The notes under the pieces: generated by a model
Databases searched by the model: none
Told to the model about the DNA's origin: nothing
The model's input: only the letters and a program-made list of their open reading frames with translations
In this document: piece by piece, positions 35,755-43,193 of the stretch
How the letters are laid out: each line of letters starts with the position of its first letter
Numbering within the stretch: position 1 is the stretch's first letter
Position numbers and translations under genes: made by a program
Assembly: GCF_003417465.1 (NCBI RefSeq)
Contig: NZ_QVMV01000017.1
Location: 1-58,975 of the forward strand
Length of the DNA: 58,975 nt
Source of the DNA: Wenzhouxiangella sp. 15190
GTDB lineage: Bacteria; Pseudomonadota; Gammaproteobacteria; Xanthomonadales; Wenzhouxiangellaceae
Direction of reading: 5' to 3'

Positions 35755-36060
35755 TCAGGCCTGCGCGGCAGGCTGGATTTCGTTCTCGATGCGTTCGGCG
35801 TTCTCGATTTCGGCCTTGCGCAGTTCGTAGCTGGTTTGCAGGTTGAGCCAGGAGCGGGCATCGCCGCCGAAGTAGCGTGCCAGGCGCATGGCGGTGTCGG
35901 CGGTAATACCGCGGCGTTCACGAACGATATCGTTGATGCGCGGGGCGGGAACACGCAGCGCCTTCGACAACGCATTAGCACTCATCTCCAGAGGGACGAG
36001 ATAATCTTCACGCAGGATCTCGCCGGGATGGACCGCACGCATTCCATTCTTTATGCCCAT
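35755..36060 (-). CDS. higA: HigA-like antitoxin (XRE helix-turn-helix)
   Basis: The 101-residue product has MRAVHPGEILREDYL at the start, the helix-turn-helix MSANALSKALRVPAPRINDIVRERRG and TADTAMRLARYFGGDARSWLNLQ, the standard HigA/VapI pattern. It both represses the operon and neutralises HigB. An inner Met at residue 7 is an alternative start. It lies 9 bases after a shortened higB, so it may now be an orphan antitoxin. Confidence 0.9.
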   Translation of the reverse strand: MGIKNGMRAVHPGEILREDYLVPLEMSANALSKALRVPAPRINDIVRERRGITADTAMRLARYFGGDARSWLNLQTSYELRKAEIENAERIENEIQPAAQA

Positions 36061-36069
36061 GTCGAACCT

Positions 36070-36225
36070 CTAGTTGCCCGGTGGGGACCGCAGAAACTCC
36101 AGGGTCTCGGCCGCATGCAGTTGGCTAAGCTTGCGTTCAGCCACCGCCAGAATGGCGGAAAAGCGACGGCTGCGGCCAGTTTCGAACAGGGCTTGCGTGT
36201 CCTTGCACCGAAAACTCCGGATCAT
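36070..36225 (-). pseudogene. higB: Truncated higB toxin gene
   Basis: The 51-residue frame starts MIRSFRCKDTQALFETGRS, a near-typical RelE/HigB N-terminus, and runs through AILAVAERKLSQLHAAETLE to FLRSPPGN, then TAG. Full HigB proteins have about 90 residues and continue past PPGN with the catalytic beta-sheet. Here higA follows nine bases later, so the C-terminal half is deleted, not frameshifted. The toxin should be inactive. It is too short to be picked up by length-based gene finders. Confidence 0.85.
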
Positions 36226-36229
36226 GTTT

Positions 36230-36258
36230 AATGTATATCGTTAAGCGTTATATTTCAA
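36230..36258 (-). promoter_or_regulatory. higBA promoter with repeated TAACG sites
   Basis: On the minus strand, TTGAAA (36258-36253) and TACATT (36235-36230) are spaced by 17 bases. Between them TAACG occurs twice (TAACGCTTAACG), resembling HigA-binding half-sites. It lies directly before the higB start. Confidence 0.5.
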
Positions 36259-36298
36259 GGGTAAAGCTGTGCAGTGATAAGGCGGACCTTTCCGCTCC

Positions 36299-38461
36299 TT
36301 ACTCCACCAAGTCCATTTCCTCGATCAAGGCCCCGGCGCCGTCGACCTTGTCCATCACCCACAGCATGTAGCGGGTGTCGACGTGGATGGTGCGGGTGGT
36401 GCGGGGGTCGAAGTCCCAGTCGGAGTTGACTGACTCGATGGTGCCGTCGAACAGCAGGCCGACCAGTTCGCCGCGGGCGTTGAGGGTGGCCGAGCCGGAG
36501 TTGCCGCCGGTCGAATCCAGGTCGGAGAGAAAGTTGACCGGCACCGAATCGATGCTTTCGAGTTCGTAGGGGCCGTAGTCGCCCTGGCGGATCAGCTCGA
36601 GCTGGCGCTCAGGGGCGTTGAAAGGCGCCTTGCCGGTGTTCTTCTCCAGGATGCCTTCCAGGGTGGTGAAGGGCTCGTAGACCAGGCCGTCCCTGGGCGA
36701 GCCGCCCATGACCGTGCCGTAGGTGATGCGCAGGGTGGAGTTGGCATCCGGGTAGGCGGCATAGCCCTGGTCTTCCTGCCAATTGATAATGGCTTCCATG
36801 TAATCCGGCCGCAGGATCTGCATGCGCCCGACGCGGTCTTCGGACTCGGCCTCCTGCGCCATCCGGTGGTCGTAGAGCGCGGCGGCGAGCTGGATGAAGG
36901 GGTCCGTGCTGTCGTCGAGATCTGCCAGGTCGGCTTCCATCAGCGCCAGGCGACGCTCGACGTCATCCAGTTCGGTTTCTTCGTAGAAGCGATCGAGGGT
37001 CCGGGCGACTTCATCCTCGTCCCAGGTTTCGGGCAGGTCGAGGGCTTCGTCGAGTTCGGCCACGCGCGCGGTCTCGGGTGCGTTCATGTACTGCTTGAGG
37101 AAATGCAGCCACACGGCCTTGTCGACGGCCGGGTCGAAGCGGCGTTCGATCGCCTGCATGCCCTGCTTGAAGAAAGACATGTCGCGTTCCTGGTAGCCGG
37201 ACTCGCGCTCGGCGTCGGGTTTCCGGCGTTCGTTGGCCAGGCGGTAGAGCCGCTGCGCGGCCGAGAGCAGGCTCGAGCGCGTGGCGTTGTCATAGTACCA
37301 GTCCTCGCGCGCGGACTGGGCCGATTCCTCGCTCAGGGCGTCGAGCTTCTCGAGCGTTTCCGCGTAGCCCTGGTCGGGGGCTTGCGATTCGATCCAGGCA
37401 TCGAGGGCCTCCTCGCGCTCGCGGCGGCGCTCGACCAGGTCGACCCGGCGCGCGCCCTCGATCTGGCCGCCGAGGTTCTTGTGGTAGTTGTTCAGGCCGG
37501 CGAGCATGCTCTCGTACTTGATGCGGGCATCCGAGCCTTCCGGCGCGGCTTGCTCGATGGTCGCAATCCAGTTCTCGAGCATGTCGATGGTCTTGGGGTA
37601 GCGCCACTGAAAGGTGTTGATCACCTCGTGCATGCGCGCGTAGCGCCGGGTGGAGCCGGGGTAGCCGGCGGCCATCACGAAGTCGCCGTCGTCGAGGCCG
37701 GCGGCGGAGACTTTCAGGTGGTGCTCGGGTTCGAACGGCACGTTGTCGGCGGAATGCTCGGCGGGCTGGCCGTCCGGGCCGACGTAGGCGCGGTAGAAGG
37801 CGAAATCGCCTGTGTGGCGCGGCCACATCCAGTTGTCCTCGTCGCCGCCGTAGCGGCCGATGTTGTCGGCCGGGGCGTAGGCCAGGCGCACGTCGCGGAT
37901 TTCCAGGCGGTCGATCAGCTTGTACTCGAGCCCGCCGTGGAAGCTGGCCACCTGGCAGCGATGGCCCGGCTGCTGTTCGCACTCGGCGATGATTTCCTTG
38001 CGGCGCGCGTCGATGCTGTCGTGGACGGCCTGGCCTTCCATGTCGGCACTGATGCCTTCGCGCATGCGATCGGTCACGTTCTCGACGGCGACGGTGACGT
38101 ACACGCGCGTGCCCGGTGCGGCGGGCAGTTCGTCGGCCGGGTCTTCGGCCAGGAAGCCCGCTTCCAGGTAGTTCTTTTCCTCGGTGGAATTGAACTGGAT
38201 CGACCCGCGCGCGCAGTGGTGGTTGGTGATCACCAGGCCCTCAGGCGAGACGAAACTGGCCGTGCAGCCGCCCAGGGAGGCGACCGCACCCATGGGGAAG
38301 GCGGTCAGCTCGTCGAGGCTGTCGGGGTCGAGTTCCAGGCCGGTCTCGCGCAGGTCCTCGGCGATCAGCGGGAGCTGGTCGGGGGTCCACATGCCTTCCT
38401 TGGCGGTGGCGGTGCCCGCCAGCGCATACGCGGCGGCCAGGGCGATCGTTGTGTATTTCAT
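36299..38461 (-). CDS. S46 family dipeptidyl-peptidase (DPP7/DPP11 type), exported
   Basis: From Met at 38461 (MKYTTIALAAAYALAGTATA) the 720-residue product has a signal peptide cut near residue 20 and the S46 layout: TNHHC (His81/82), DNWMWPRHTGDFAFYR (catalytic Asp region) and TGGNSGS with nucleophile Ser655. GGSPRDGLVYEPFTTLEGI precedes the serine. A GGAG ribosome site lies eight bases upstream, supporting this start over the upstream Met at 38605. S46 enzymes release dipeptides from peptide N-termini in the periplasm and suit asaccharolytic, protein-eating bacteria. DPP7 versus DPP11 specificity is not decided here. Confidence 0.94.
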   Translation of the reverse strand: MKYTTIALAAAYALAGTATAKEGMWTPDQLPLIAEDLRETGLELDPDSLDELTAFPMGAVASLGGCTASFVSPEGLVITNHHCARGSIQFNSTEEKNYLEAGFLAEDPADELPAAPGTRVYVTVAVENVTDRMREGISADMEGQAVHDSIDARRKEIIAECEQQPGHRCQVASFHGGLEYKLIDRLEIRDVRLAYAPADNIGRYGGDEDNWMWPRHTGDFAFYRAYVGPDGQPAEHSADNVPFEPEHHLKVSAAGLDDGDFVMAAGYPGSTRRYARMHEVINTFQWRYPKTIDMLENWIATIEQAAPEGSDARIKYESMLAGLNNYHKNLGGQIEGARRVDLVERRREREEALDAWIESQAPDQGYAETLEKLDALSEESAQSAREDWYYDNATRSSLLSAAQRLYRLANERRKPDAERESGYQERDMSFFKQGMQAIERRFDPAVDKAVWLHFLKQYMNAPETARVAELDEALDLPETWDEDEVARTLDRFYEETELDDVERRLALMEADLADLDDSTDPFIQLAAALYDHRMAQEAESEDRVGRMQILRPDYMEAIINWQEDQGYAAYPDANSTLRITYGTVMGGSPRDGLVYEPFTTLEGILEKNTGKAPFNAPERQLELIRQGDYGPYELESIDSVPVNFLSDLDSTGGNSGSATLNARGELVGLLFDGTIESVNSDWDFDPRTTRTIHVDTRYMLWVMDKVDGAGALIEEMDLVE

Positions 38462-38625
38462 CGAGCTTGCTCCGTTTCGAGGGGCGGCCAGAGTGGCGCC
38501 GTCCAGTCGTTCGAAACGGGCAATGCTACCCGAAATCGGGAGGCGTCGGCTTATTGACAAGCCTTGCCCCCACGTTGGAGCGTCAGGTGCTAATGTTTCC
38601 GGCATTCGACAATCGGAGATTCCCC

Positions 38626-39330
38626 ATGACGGACAACACCAACAAGGTTCTGCTGATCACCGGCGCTTCCAGCGGCATCGGCGCCGCAACCGCACGGCAC
38701 GCGGCCGAGGCCGGCTACCGCCTGGCGCTGTGCGCGCGCTCGAAGGACAAGCTCGACGCCCTGGTCGAAGAGCTGGGCGCCGACCGCGCTTTCGCCACGA
38801 CCTGTGATGTGACCGACTACGAGGATCAGGAGCGGATGGTGCAGGCCGCGATGGATCACTACGGCCGCATCGACGTGGTGTTCGCCAACGCCGGTGTCGG
38901 CGGTCGGCCCGCCGGCTTCGCCGGCGGCTCGGTCGACGACTGGAAGGAGATGGTCGACGTCAACATCCTGGGCGCGGCCTACACGCTGCGCGCCACCCTC
39001 GACGAGGTGAAGAAGAACAGGGGCCACGTGCTTTTGACCGGTTCGGTGGCCGGGCGGCGTACGCTGGCCGGTTCGATGTATTCGGCCACCAAGTGGGCGG
39101 TGTCGGCCATCGGCTACGGGCTGCGCGAGGAACTCAAGGGCACGGGCGTGCGCACCACGATCATCGAGCCGGGGATGGTCGATACGCCGTTTTTCGACAA
39201 GCCGGTGCCCGACGCGCTGAAGGCCGAGGACGTGGCCCGCTCGGTGATGTATGCGCTCAGCCAGCCCAAGCACGTGGACGTGCACGAAGTGCTGGTCCTG
39301 CCCACACCGCCGGAAGACGCCGTGAATTAG
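38626..39330 (+). CDS. Short-chain dehydrogenase/reductase (SDR)
   Basis: The 234-residue product has the NAD(P)-binding TGASSGIG (11-18), NAG in FANAG, and the catalytic GSVAGRRTLAGSMYSATKWA (Ser, Tyr, Lys in the YxxxK arrangement). The C-terminus EVLVLPTPPEDAVN matches the classical SDR group around YdfG-like oxidoreductases. Cofactor and substrate are not evident: Cys-Ala-Arg-Ser after strand 2 favours NADP(H). The start at 38626 has a CGGAGA site. It is divergent from the S46 gene. Confidence 0.9.
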   Translation: MTDNTNKVLLITGASSGIGAATARHAAEAGYRLALCARSKDKLDALVEELGADRAFATTCDVTDYEDQERMVQAAMDHYGRIDVVFANAGVGGRPAGFAGGSVDDWKEMVDVNILGAAYTLRATLDEVKKNRGHVLLTGSVAGRRTLAGSMYSATKWAVSAIGYGLREELKGTGVRTTIIEPGMVDTPFFDKPVPDALKAEDVARSVMYALSQPKHVDVHEVLVLPTPPEDAVN

Positions 39331-39345
39331 GACTCGGGGCCGGGC

Positions 39346-39478
39346 GGTCGTGCCGTGCCGCATCCCGGTGTGCGCGGTCCCGGCTCTCCGCTGCGCTCCG
39401 GCCGGGACGACAGGGTTGGGAATTCCTCCACACGTCGTCCCGGAAAGCGCGTAGCGCTTATCCGGGACCTCGCACCCT
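39346..39478. repeat. REP-like palindromic elements, copy 3 (halves in reversed order)
   Basis: The right-type half (CGTGCCGCATCC...GGGACGACAGGG, 39346-39415) precedes the left-type half (CGTCGTCCCGGAAAGCGCG...CCGGGACCTCGCACC, about 39432-39478). This is the reverse of the usual order, so it may be two fragments of neighbouring copies. It fills the gap between the SDR gene and the third S9 gene. Confidence 0.7.
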
Positions 39479-39531
39479 TCGGCCCGCTCATTGGTTAGGA
39501 TTGACGGTTGTTGCCAAAAGGAATCGCCGAG

Positions 39532-41625
39532 ATGCGCCGACTGTTCGTTTGCTTTGTTCTTTGCTTCATTTTCGCCGCCGCGTCGGTCCTGGCCCAGGAC
39601 TCGGAACTGCGGCCGGTCACCCACGAGGACGTCTGGCTGATGAAGCGGCTGGGTTCGCCGGTGGTCAGCCCGGACGGCGAGCATGCCGTGGTATCGGTGA
39701 CCGAACCGTCCTACGAGGAAGACGAGGACGTCTCCGACCTGTGGTTGATCACCGTCGACGGCTCCGAGCCGCCGCGCCGGCTGACGGCCACCCCCGGCGG
39801 CGAGTCCGGCGTGGACTGGCACCCGGACGGAAAGATGATCGCGTTTTCGGCCAAGCGCAGCGATGAAGAAGACGCCCAGGCCCAGATCCACGTGATGGAC
39901 ATGACCGGCCCGGGCGAAGCCCGGCGGATCACGGACTTCTCGATGGGTGCGTCCAATCCGCAGTGGAGCCCGGACGGCGAGCACATCGCCTTCGAAAGCA
40001 GCGTGTGGCCGGACGCCGATGGCAGCGAGGCCAACGCCGAGCGCAAGAAGGAAGAAGACGAAGACGGCATGAACGTCTCGCGTTACGAGCATTTCCCGGT
40101 GCGCGACTGGGACACCTGGCGCAATGAGAAGCACAAGCGCCTGTTCGTGGTCGACGCCGACCCCGAATCGGATGACGAGCCCACCGACCTGATGTTCGGC
40201 ACCGAGCTGGTCTCCGGCCCCGGCTACGAGGGCGGACTACAGGCGGCCTGGACACCAGACGGCGAAGCACTGCTGATCACTGCCACGGAAAACCTGCACG
40301 AGGCCGCGCACTCGGTGGTGCGCCGGCATCTTTATCGCGTGCCGGTCGAAGGCGGCGAACCGCAACGCATCACCGACGGCGGCGACTTCAGCTGCACCGG
40401 CGCGCAGTTCTCGGCCGACGGCGAGTTCGTCTACTGCAACTACGAGCCGATCAACGAGTGGGTCTACAACCACAACGAGATCGCCCGTGCCGCCTGGAAC
40501 GGCGAGGGTATCGACGGCGAACTCGAGGTGCTCACCAAGGGCTTCGACCGCTCGGTGGCCGAGTTCGATCTTGCCGCCGACGGCGAGACGATCTATTTCA
40601 GCGCCGCCGACCAGGGACGCGTTCGCCTGTTCGCCATGACGGCCGACGGCAGCGAAATCACCGTGGTCGATTCCGAGAGCCGCGGCGTCTACGGCGGCAT
40701 CCAGGCCGCCGGTGACGATGGGGTCGTCGCCAACTGGGAAAGCTCCGCCGTGCCGGTCGAAGTGGTTCACGTGGACGCCACCAGCGGCCAGCACGAAGCG
40801 CTGAGCGAATTCAACGCCGAGCGCGCCGAAGGCCTGGACCGCCCCGCCTTCCGCGAGTTTTCGTTCACCTCGGAGAAGGGCCGCGAGATCCACAACTGGC
40901 TGGCGCTGCCGCCGGACTTCGATGAGTCCAAGCAGTATCCGCTCGTGCTGTTCATCCACGGCGGGCCGTTCAGCTCATCGCTGGATGCCGACCACGTGCG
41001 CTGGAGCCCGCACCTGCTGGCCTCGAAAGGCTACGTGGTGCTGCTGACCGACTACACCGGCTCGGTCGGCTACGGCGCGGAGTTCTCGCGCAACATCGAA
41101 GGTGATCCGCTGAAAACCCCGGGCGAGGAACTGGTGGAAGCCGCCGATCTAGCCACCGAACGCTTCGACTTCATCGACCCCGAGCGCCAGGCGGCCACCG
41201 GCGCGAGCTACGGCGGCCACCTGGTCAACTGGCTGCTGGCCACCACCGATCGCTTCGACGCCCTGGTCGGCCACGCCGGCCTGGTGGACCTGGAAGGCCA
41301 GTACACCACCAGCGACGTCATCTACCACCGCGAGCGCATGAACGACGGCCCGCCCTGGGGCGACAGCGAGGTGTGGGAAGAGCAGAGCCCGTCGAGCTAC
41401 GTCGAGAATTTCTCCACGCCCACCATGCTGACCATCGGCGAGTCCGACTACCGCGTGCCGCTCAACCAGACCCTGGCCGCCTGGAGCTACCTGCAACGCA
41501 TGCAGGTGCCCTCGCGCCTGCTGGTCTTCCACGATGCCAACCACTGGATCATGAAGGGCAAGGAAGCGCGCTACTTCTGGGAAGAGGTGCATGCCTGGCT
41601 GGCGGAGTATCTGAAAGAAGAATAG
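39532..41625 (+). CDS. S9 family peptidase (acylaminoacyl-peptidase-like), exported
   Basis: From Met at 39532 the 697-residue product has a signal peptide (RRLFVCFVLCFIFAAASVLA). The propeller contains VVSPDGEHAVV, WHPDGKMIAF and WSPDGEHIAF. The hydrolase domain holds Ser559 in GASYGGH, Asp639 in IGESDYRVP and His671 in DANHWIMKG, completing the S9 triad. TTG at 39508 is a less likely start. REP-like elements lie on both sides. It is a divergent relative of the S9 genes at 241 and 18177. Confidence 0.93.
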   Translation: MRRLFVCFVLCFIFAAASVLAQDSELRPVTHEDVWLMKRLGSPVVSPDGEHAVVSVTEPSYEEDEDVSDLWLITVDGSEPPRRLTATPGGESGVDWHPDGKMIAFSAKRSDEEDAQAQIHVMDMTGPGEARRITDFSMGASNPQWSPDGEHIAFESSVWPDADGSEANAERKKEEDEDGMNVSRYEHFPVRDWDTWRNEKHKRLFVVDADPESDDEPTDLMFGTELVSGPGYEGGLQAAWTPDGEALLITATENLHEAAHSVVRRHLYRVPVEGGEPQRITDGGDFSCTGAQFSADGEFVYCNYEPINEWVYNHNEIARAAWNGEGIDGELEVLTKGFDRSVAEFDLAADGETIYFSAADQGRVRLFAMTADGSEITVVDSESRGVYGGIQAAGDDGVVANWESSAVPVEVVHVDATSGQHEALSEFNAERAEGLDRPAFREFSFTSEKGREIHNWLALPPDFDESKQYPLVLFIHGGPFSSSLDADHVRWSPHLLASKGYVVLLTDYTGSVGYGAEFSRNIEGDPLKTPGEELVEAADLATERFDFIDPERQAATGASYGGHLVNWLLATTDRFDALVGHAGLVDLEGQYTTSDVIYHRERMNDGPPWGDSEVWEEQSPSSYVENFSTPTMLTIGESDYRVPLNQTLAAWSYLQRMQVPSRLLVFHDANHWIMKGKEARYFWEEVHAWLAEYLKEE

Positions 41626-41628
41626 CGG

Positions 41629-41747
41629 TGTCGTCCCGGAAGCCGCAAAGCGGCTATCCGGGATCTCGCACCTGTCGGCCGGCACTCAGTCCGGCCGTGC
41701 GGAAACTTCAGCGTGCGAGGTCCCGGCTCAAGGCCGGGACGACAGGG
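41629..41747. repeat. REP-like palindromic element, copy 4
   Basis: Starts TGTCGTCCCGGAAGCCGC and ends GGCCGGGACGACAGGG, with the left hairpin CCGGAAGCCGCAAAGCGGC. It begins four bases after the S9 stop and ends just before the Doc stop at 41751. Confidence 0.78.
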
Positions 41748-41750
41748 AAT

Positions 41751-42173
41751 TCAGGTGTATTCGCCGGCAGGTTCGCTGACTTGTTGGGGACGAGCGTGAC
41801 TTTGCATCCAGCCGCGAAACGCTTTTTCGTCCATTTCACCGGAAGACATCGAGATAAACGCCGCATATCGATCGTCCAATGAGTTCACCAGGTCCCAGCC
41901 GTTAATCATCAGGAAGGTTCGGCACACCACGTACGCGGTCCGCTTGTTTCCATCGACGAACGGATGATTCCGTGCGAGGCCGAACGCGTAGGCCGCGACC
42001 AATGCTGGAATGTCCGCACTGTCGCCCCCGTATGCATACAACTGGCGCGGACGCGCCATGGCCGATTCGAACATACCGCGATCACGAATGCCGGTTCCGC
42101 CCCCGTGCTCGGCCAGCTGCCGTTCGTGAATCGCTAGGGCGAATTCCTCAGTTATCCAGGTCGGTTCAGGCAT
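41751..42173 (-). CDS. doc: Doc (death-on-curing) Fic-fold toxin
   Basis: The 140-residue product has the Doc core HPFVDGNKRTA starting at His70. It has GNKR in place of the GNGR of AMP-transferring Fic proteins, matching Doc, which phosphorylates EF-Tu and stops translation. The preceding LVAAYAFGLARN and following YVVCRTFLMINGW are typical Doc helices. It begins three bases after the stop of the AbrB-like antitoxin gene, so the pair is a toxin-antitoxin module. It is independent of the Fic protein at 34087. Confidence 0.9.
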   Translation of the reverse strand: MPEPTWITEEFALAIHERQLAEHGGGTGIRDRGMFESAMARPRQLYAYGGDSADIPALVAAYAFGLARNHPFVDGNKRTAYVVCRTFLMINGWDLVNSLDDRYAAFISMSSGEMDEKAFRGWMQSHARPQQVSEPAGEYT

Positions 42174-42176
42174 GGC

Positions 42177-42404
42177 TCATTGCGCGAGCTTGCGCAGAAG
42201 TTCGCGATCCTCTCGCATGATCTTCTCGGCCACATCCATCTGCCGCGCCATCTCCGGGTCGTACGGGCTGAGCACGATGCCGTCGGGCGTTTCGCGCACC
42301 ATCAGCTCGTCGCCGCGGCCCACGCGCAGGCGTTCGAGCACGTCCTTGGGCAGGATCACGCCGGTGGAATTGCCGATGGCGGAAACTTTCAGCTTGCGGG
42401 TCAT
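42177..42404 (-). CDS. AbrB/SpoVT-like antitoxin
   Basis: The 75-residue product begins MTRKLKVSAIGNSTGVILPK and continues DVLERLRVGRGDELMV, the swapped-hairpin AbrB/MazE DNA-binding fold. The tail (MREDRELLRKLAQ) is helical and probably binds the toxin. It sits in front of Doc with a three-base gap and most likely autoregulates the pair. Confidence 0.9.
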   Translation of the reverse strand: MTRKLKVSAIGNSTGVILPKDVLERLRVGRGDELMVRETPDGIVLSPYDPEMARQMDVAEKIMREDRELLRKLAQ

Positions 42405-42479
42405 GGTTGGTGCTCCGGAGTACTTGATTTGGTCAGTATAACAAACGTATTACGCGCTCTTTTCCCATAAGGCATTCCC

Positions 42480-42601
42480 CTGTCATCCCGGACAGCGCTT
42501 GAGCGCTGATCCGGGATCTCGCACGGGCAATTTGCCCCTCAGCCAAGACCGTGCCGGATTCCGGCGTGCGGGGTCCCGGCTCGGGGGCCGGGACGACAGG
42601 G
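42480..42601. repeat. REP-like palindromic element, copy 5
   Basis: Starts CTGTCATCCCGGACAGCG and ends GGCCGGGACGACAGGG. Left hairpin GGACAGCGCTTGAGCGCTG...CCGGGAT. It lies between the antitoxin promoter region and the phosphoribosyltransferase stop at 42611. Confidence 0.78.
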
Positions 42602-42610
42602 GTTGGGGTT

Positions 42611-43171
42611 TCAGCGCAGCACGTCCTGGTGGGCCAGTTCGATCCCGAGGTGGCTCTCGTAGGGCGGCACGGTGCAGTGGATGACCCAGTCCGGGCGGAT
42701 ATCGAAGCGCGCGCCGACGAAGTCGGCGTGCACCGGCATCTTCAGGCCCGGCCGTGCGCACAGGAAGGCGGTCTGGATGTGAGTGGCGCCCTCGGCGCGC
42801 AGGTAGCAGGCCGCATGAAACATGGTCTCGCCCGTGTAGAGCACGTCGTCGACCAGGATCATGTGACGGTCCTCGATATCGACGTCGAGTTCATCGTCGT
42901 CGAGGTGCGGGCGATGGTGCAGCAGTTCCAGCGAGTCGCTATAGCGCTTGAGTTCGAGCACGCCGATTTCGGGATGGCGGCCGTGATCTCGCGCCAGTCG
43001 ATCGGCCAGCATCTCGGCAAGGGGCTTGCCGCGCCGGACGATGCCGACCAGCACCGTCGAGGCACCGATGTGGGGCGCGATGCGCCCGGCCAGCTCGTCG
43101 AGCAAGCCCTCCACGCCGTCGGCGTCGATGACCTGCAGTTCGCTTTTCTCGTCGCCTTCGCTTCGGGTCAC
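42611..43171 (-). CDS. Phosphoribosyltransferase, PyrR-like
   Basis: From a GTG at 43171 the 186-residue product has VLVGIVRRGKPLAEMLAD, the pyrophosphate loop RRG, and MILVDDVLYTGET, the PRPP-binding signature. The order and spacing match PyrR (which has LVDDVLYTGRT). The final segment FDIRPDWVIHCTVP differs from PyrR. The upstream GTG is supported by an AGGA site, and the preceding 100 codons are not protein-like. It lies 22 bases after the pncB stop, so the two are co-transcribed. Likely a nucleobase phosphoribosyltransferase or regulator; a role linked to NAD salvage is inferred. Confidence 0.83.
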   Translation of the reverse strand: MTRSEGDEKSELQVIDADGVEGLLDELAGRIAPHIGASTVLVGIVRRGKPLAEMLADRLARDHGRHPEIGVLELKRYSDSLELLHHRPHLDDDELDVDIEDRHMILVDDVLYTGETMFHAACYLRAEGATHIQTAFLCARPGLKMPVHADFVGARFDIRPDWVIHCTVPPYESHLGIELAHQDVLR

Positions 43172-43193
43172 GTGTCCGATCCTGCTGAATTCG

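Noticed and set aside
36866-38557. Long open frame on the opposite strand of the S46 gene
   Set aside because: It lies antisense to a fully convincing peptidase and lacks any domain; high GC makes such frames common. The same holds for long antisense frames at 44606-47119, 49380-51299 and 53848-55464.
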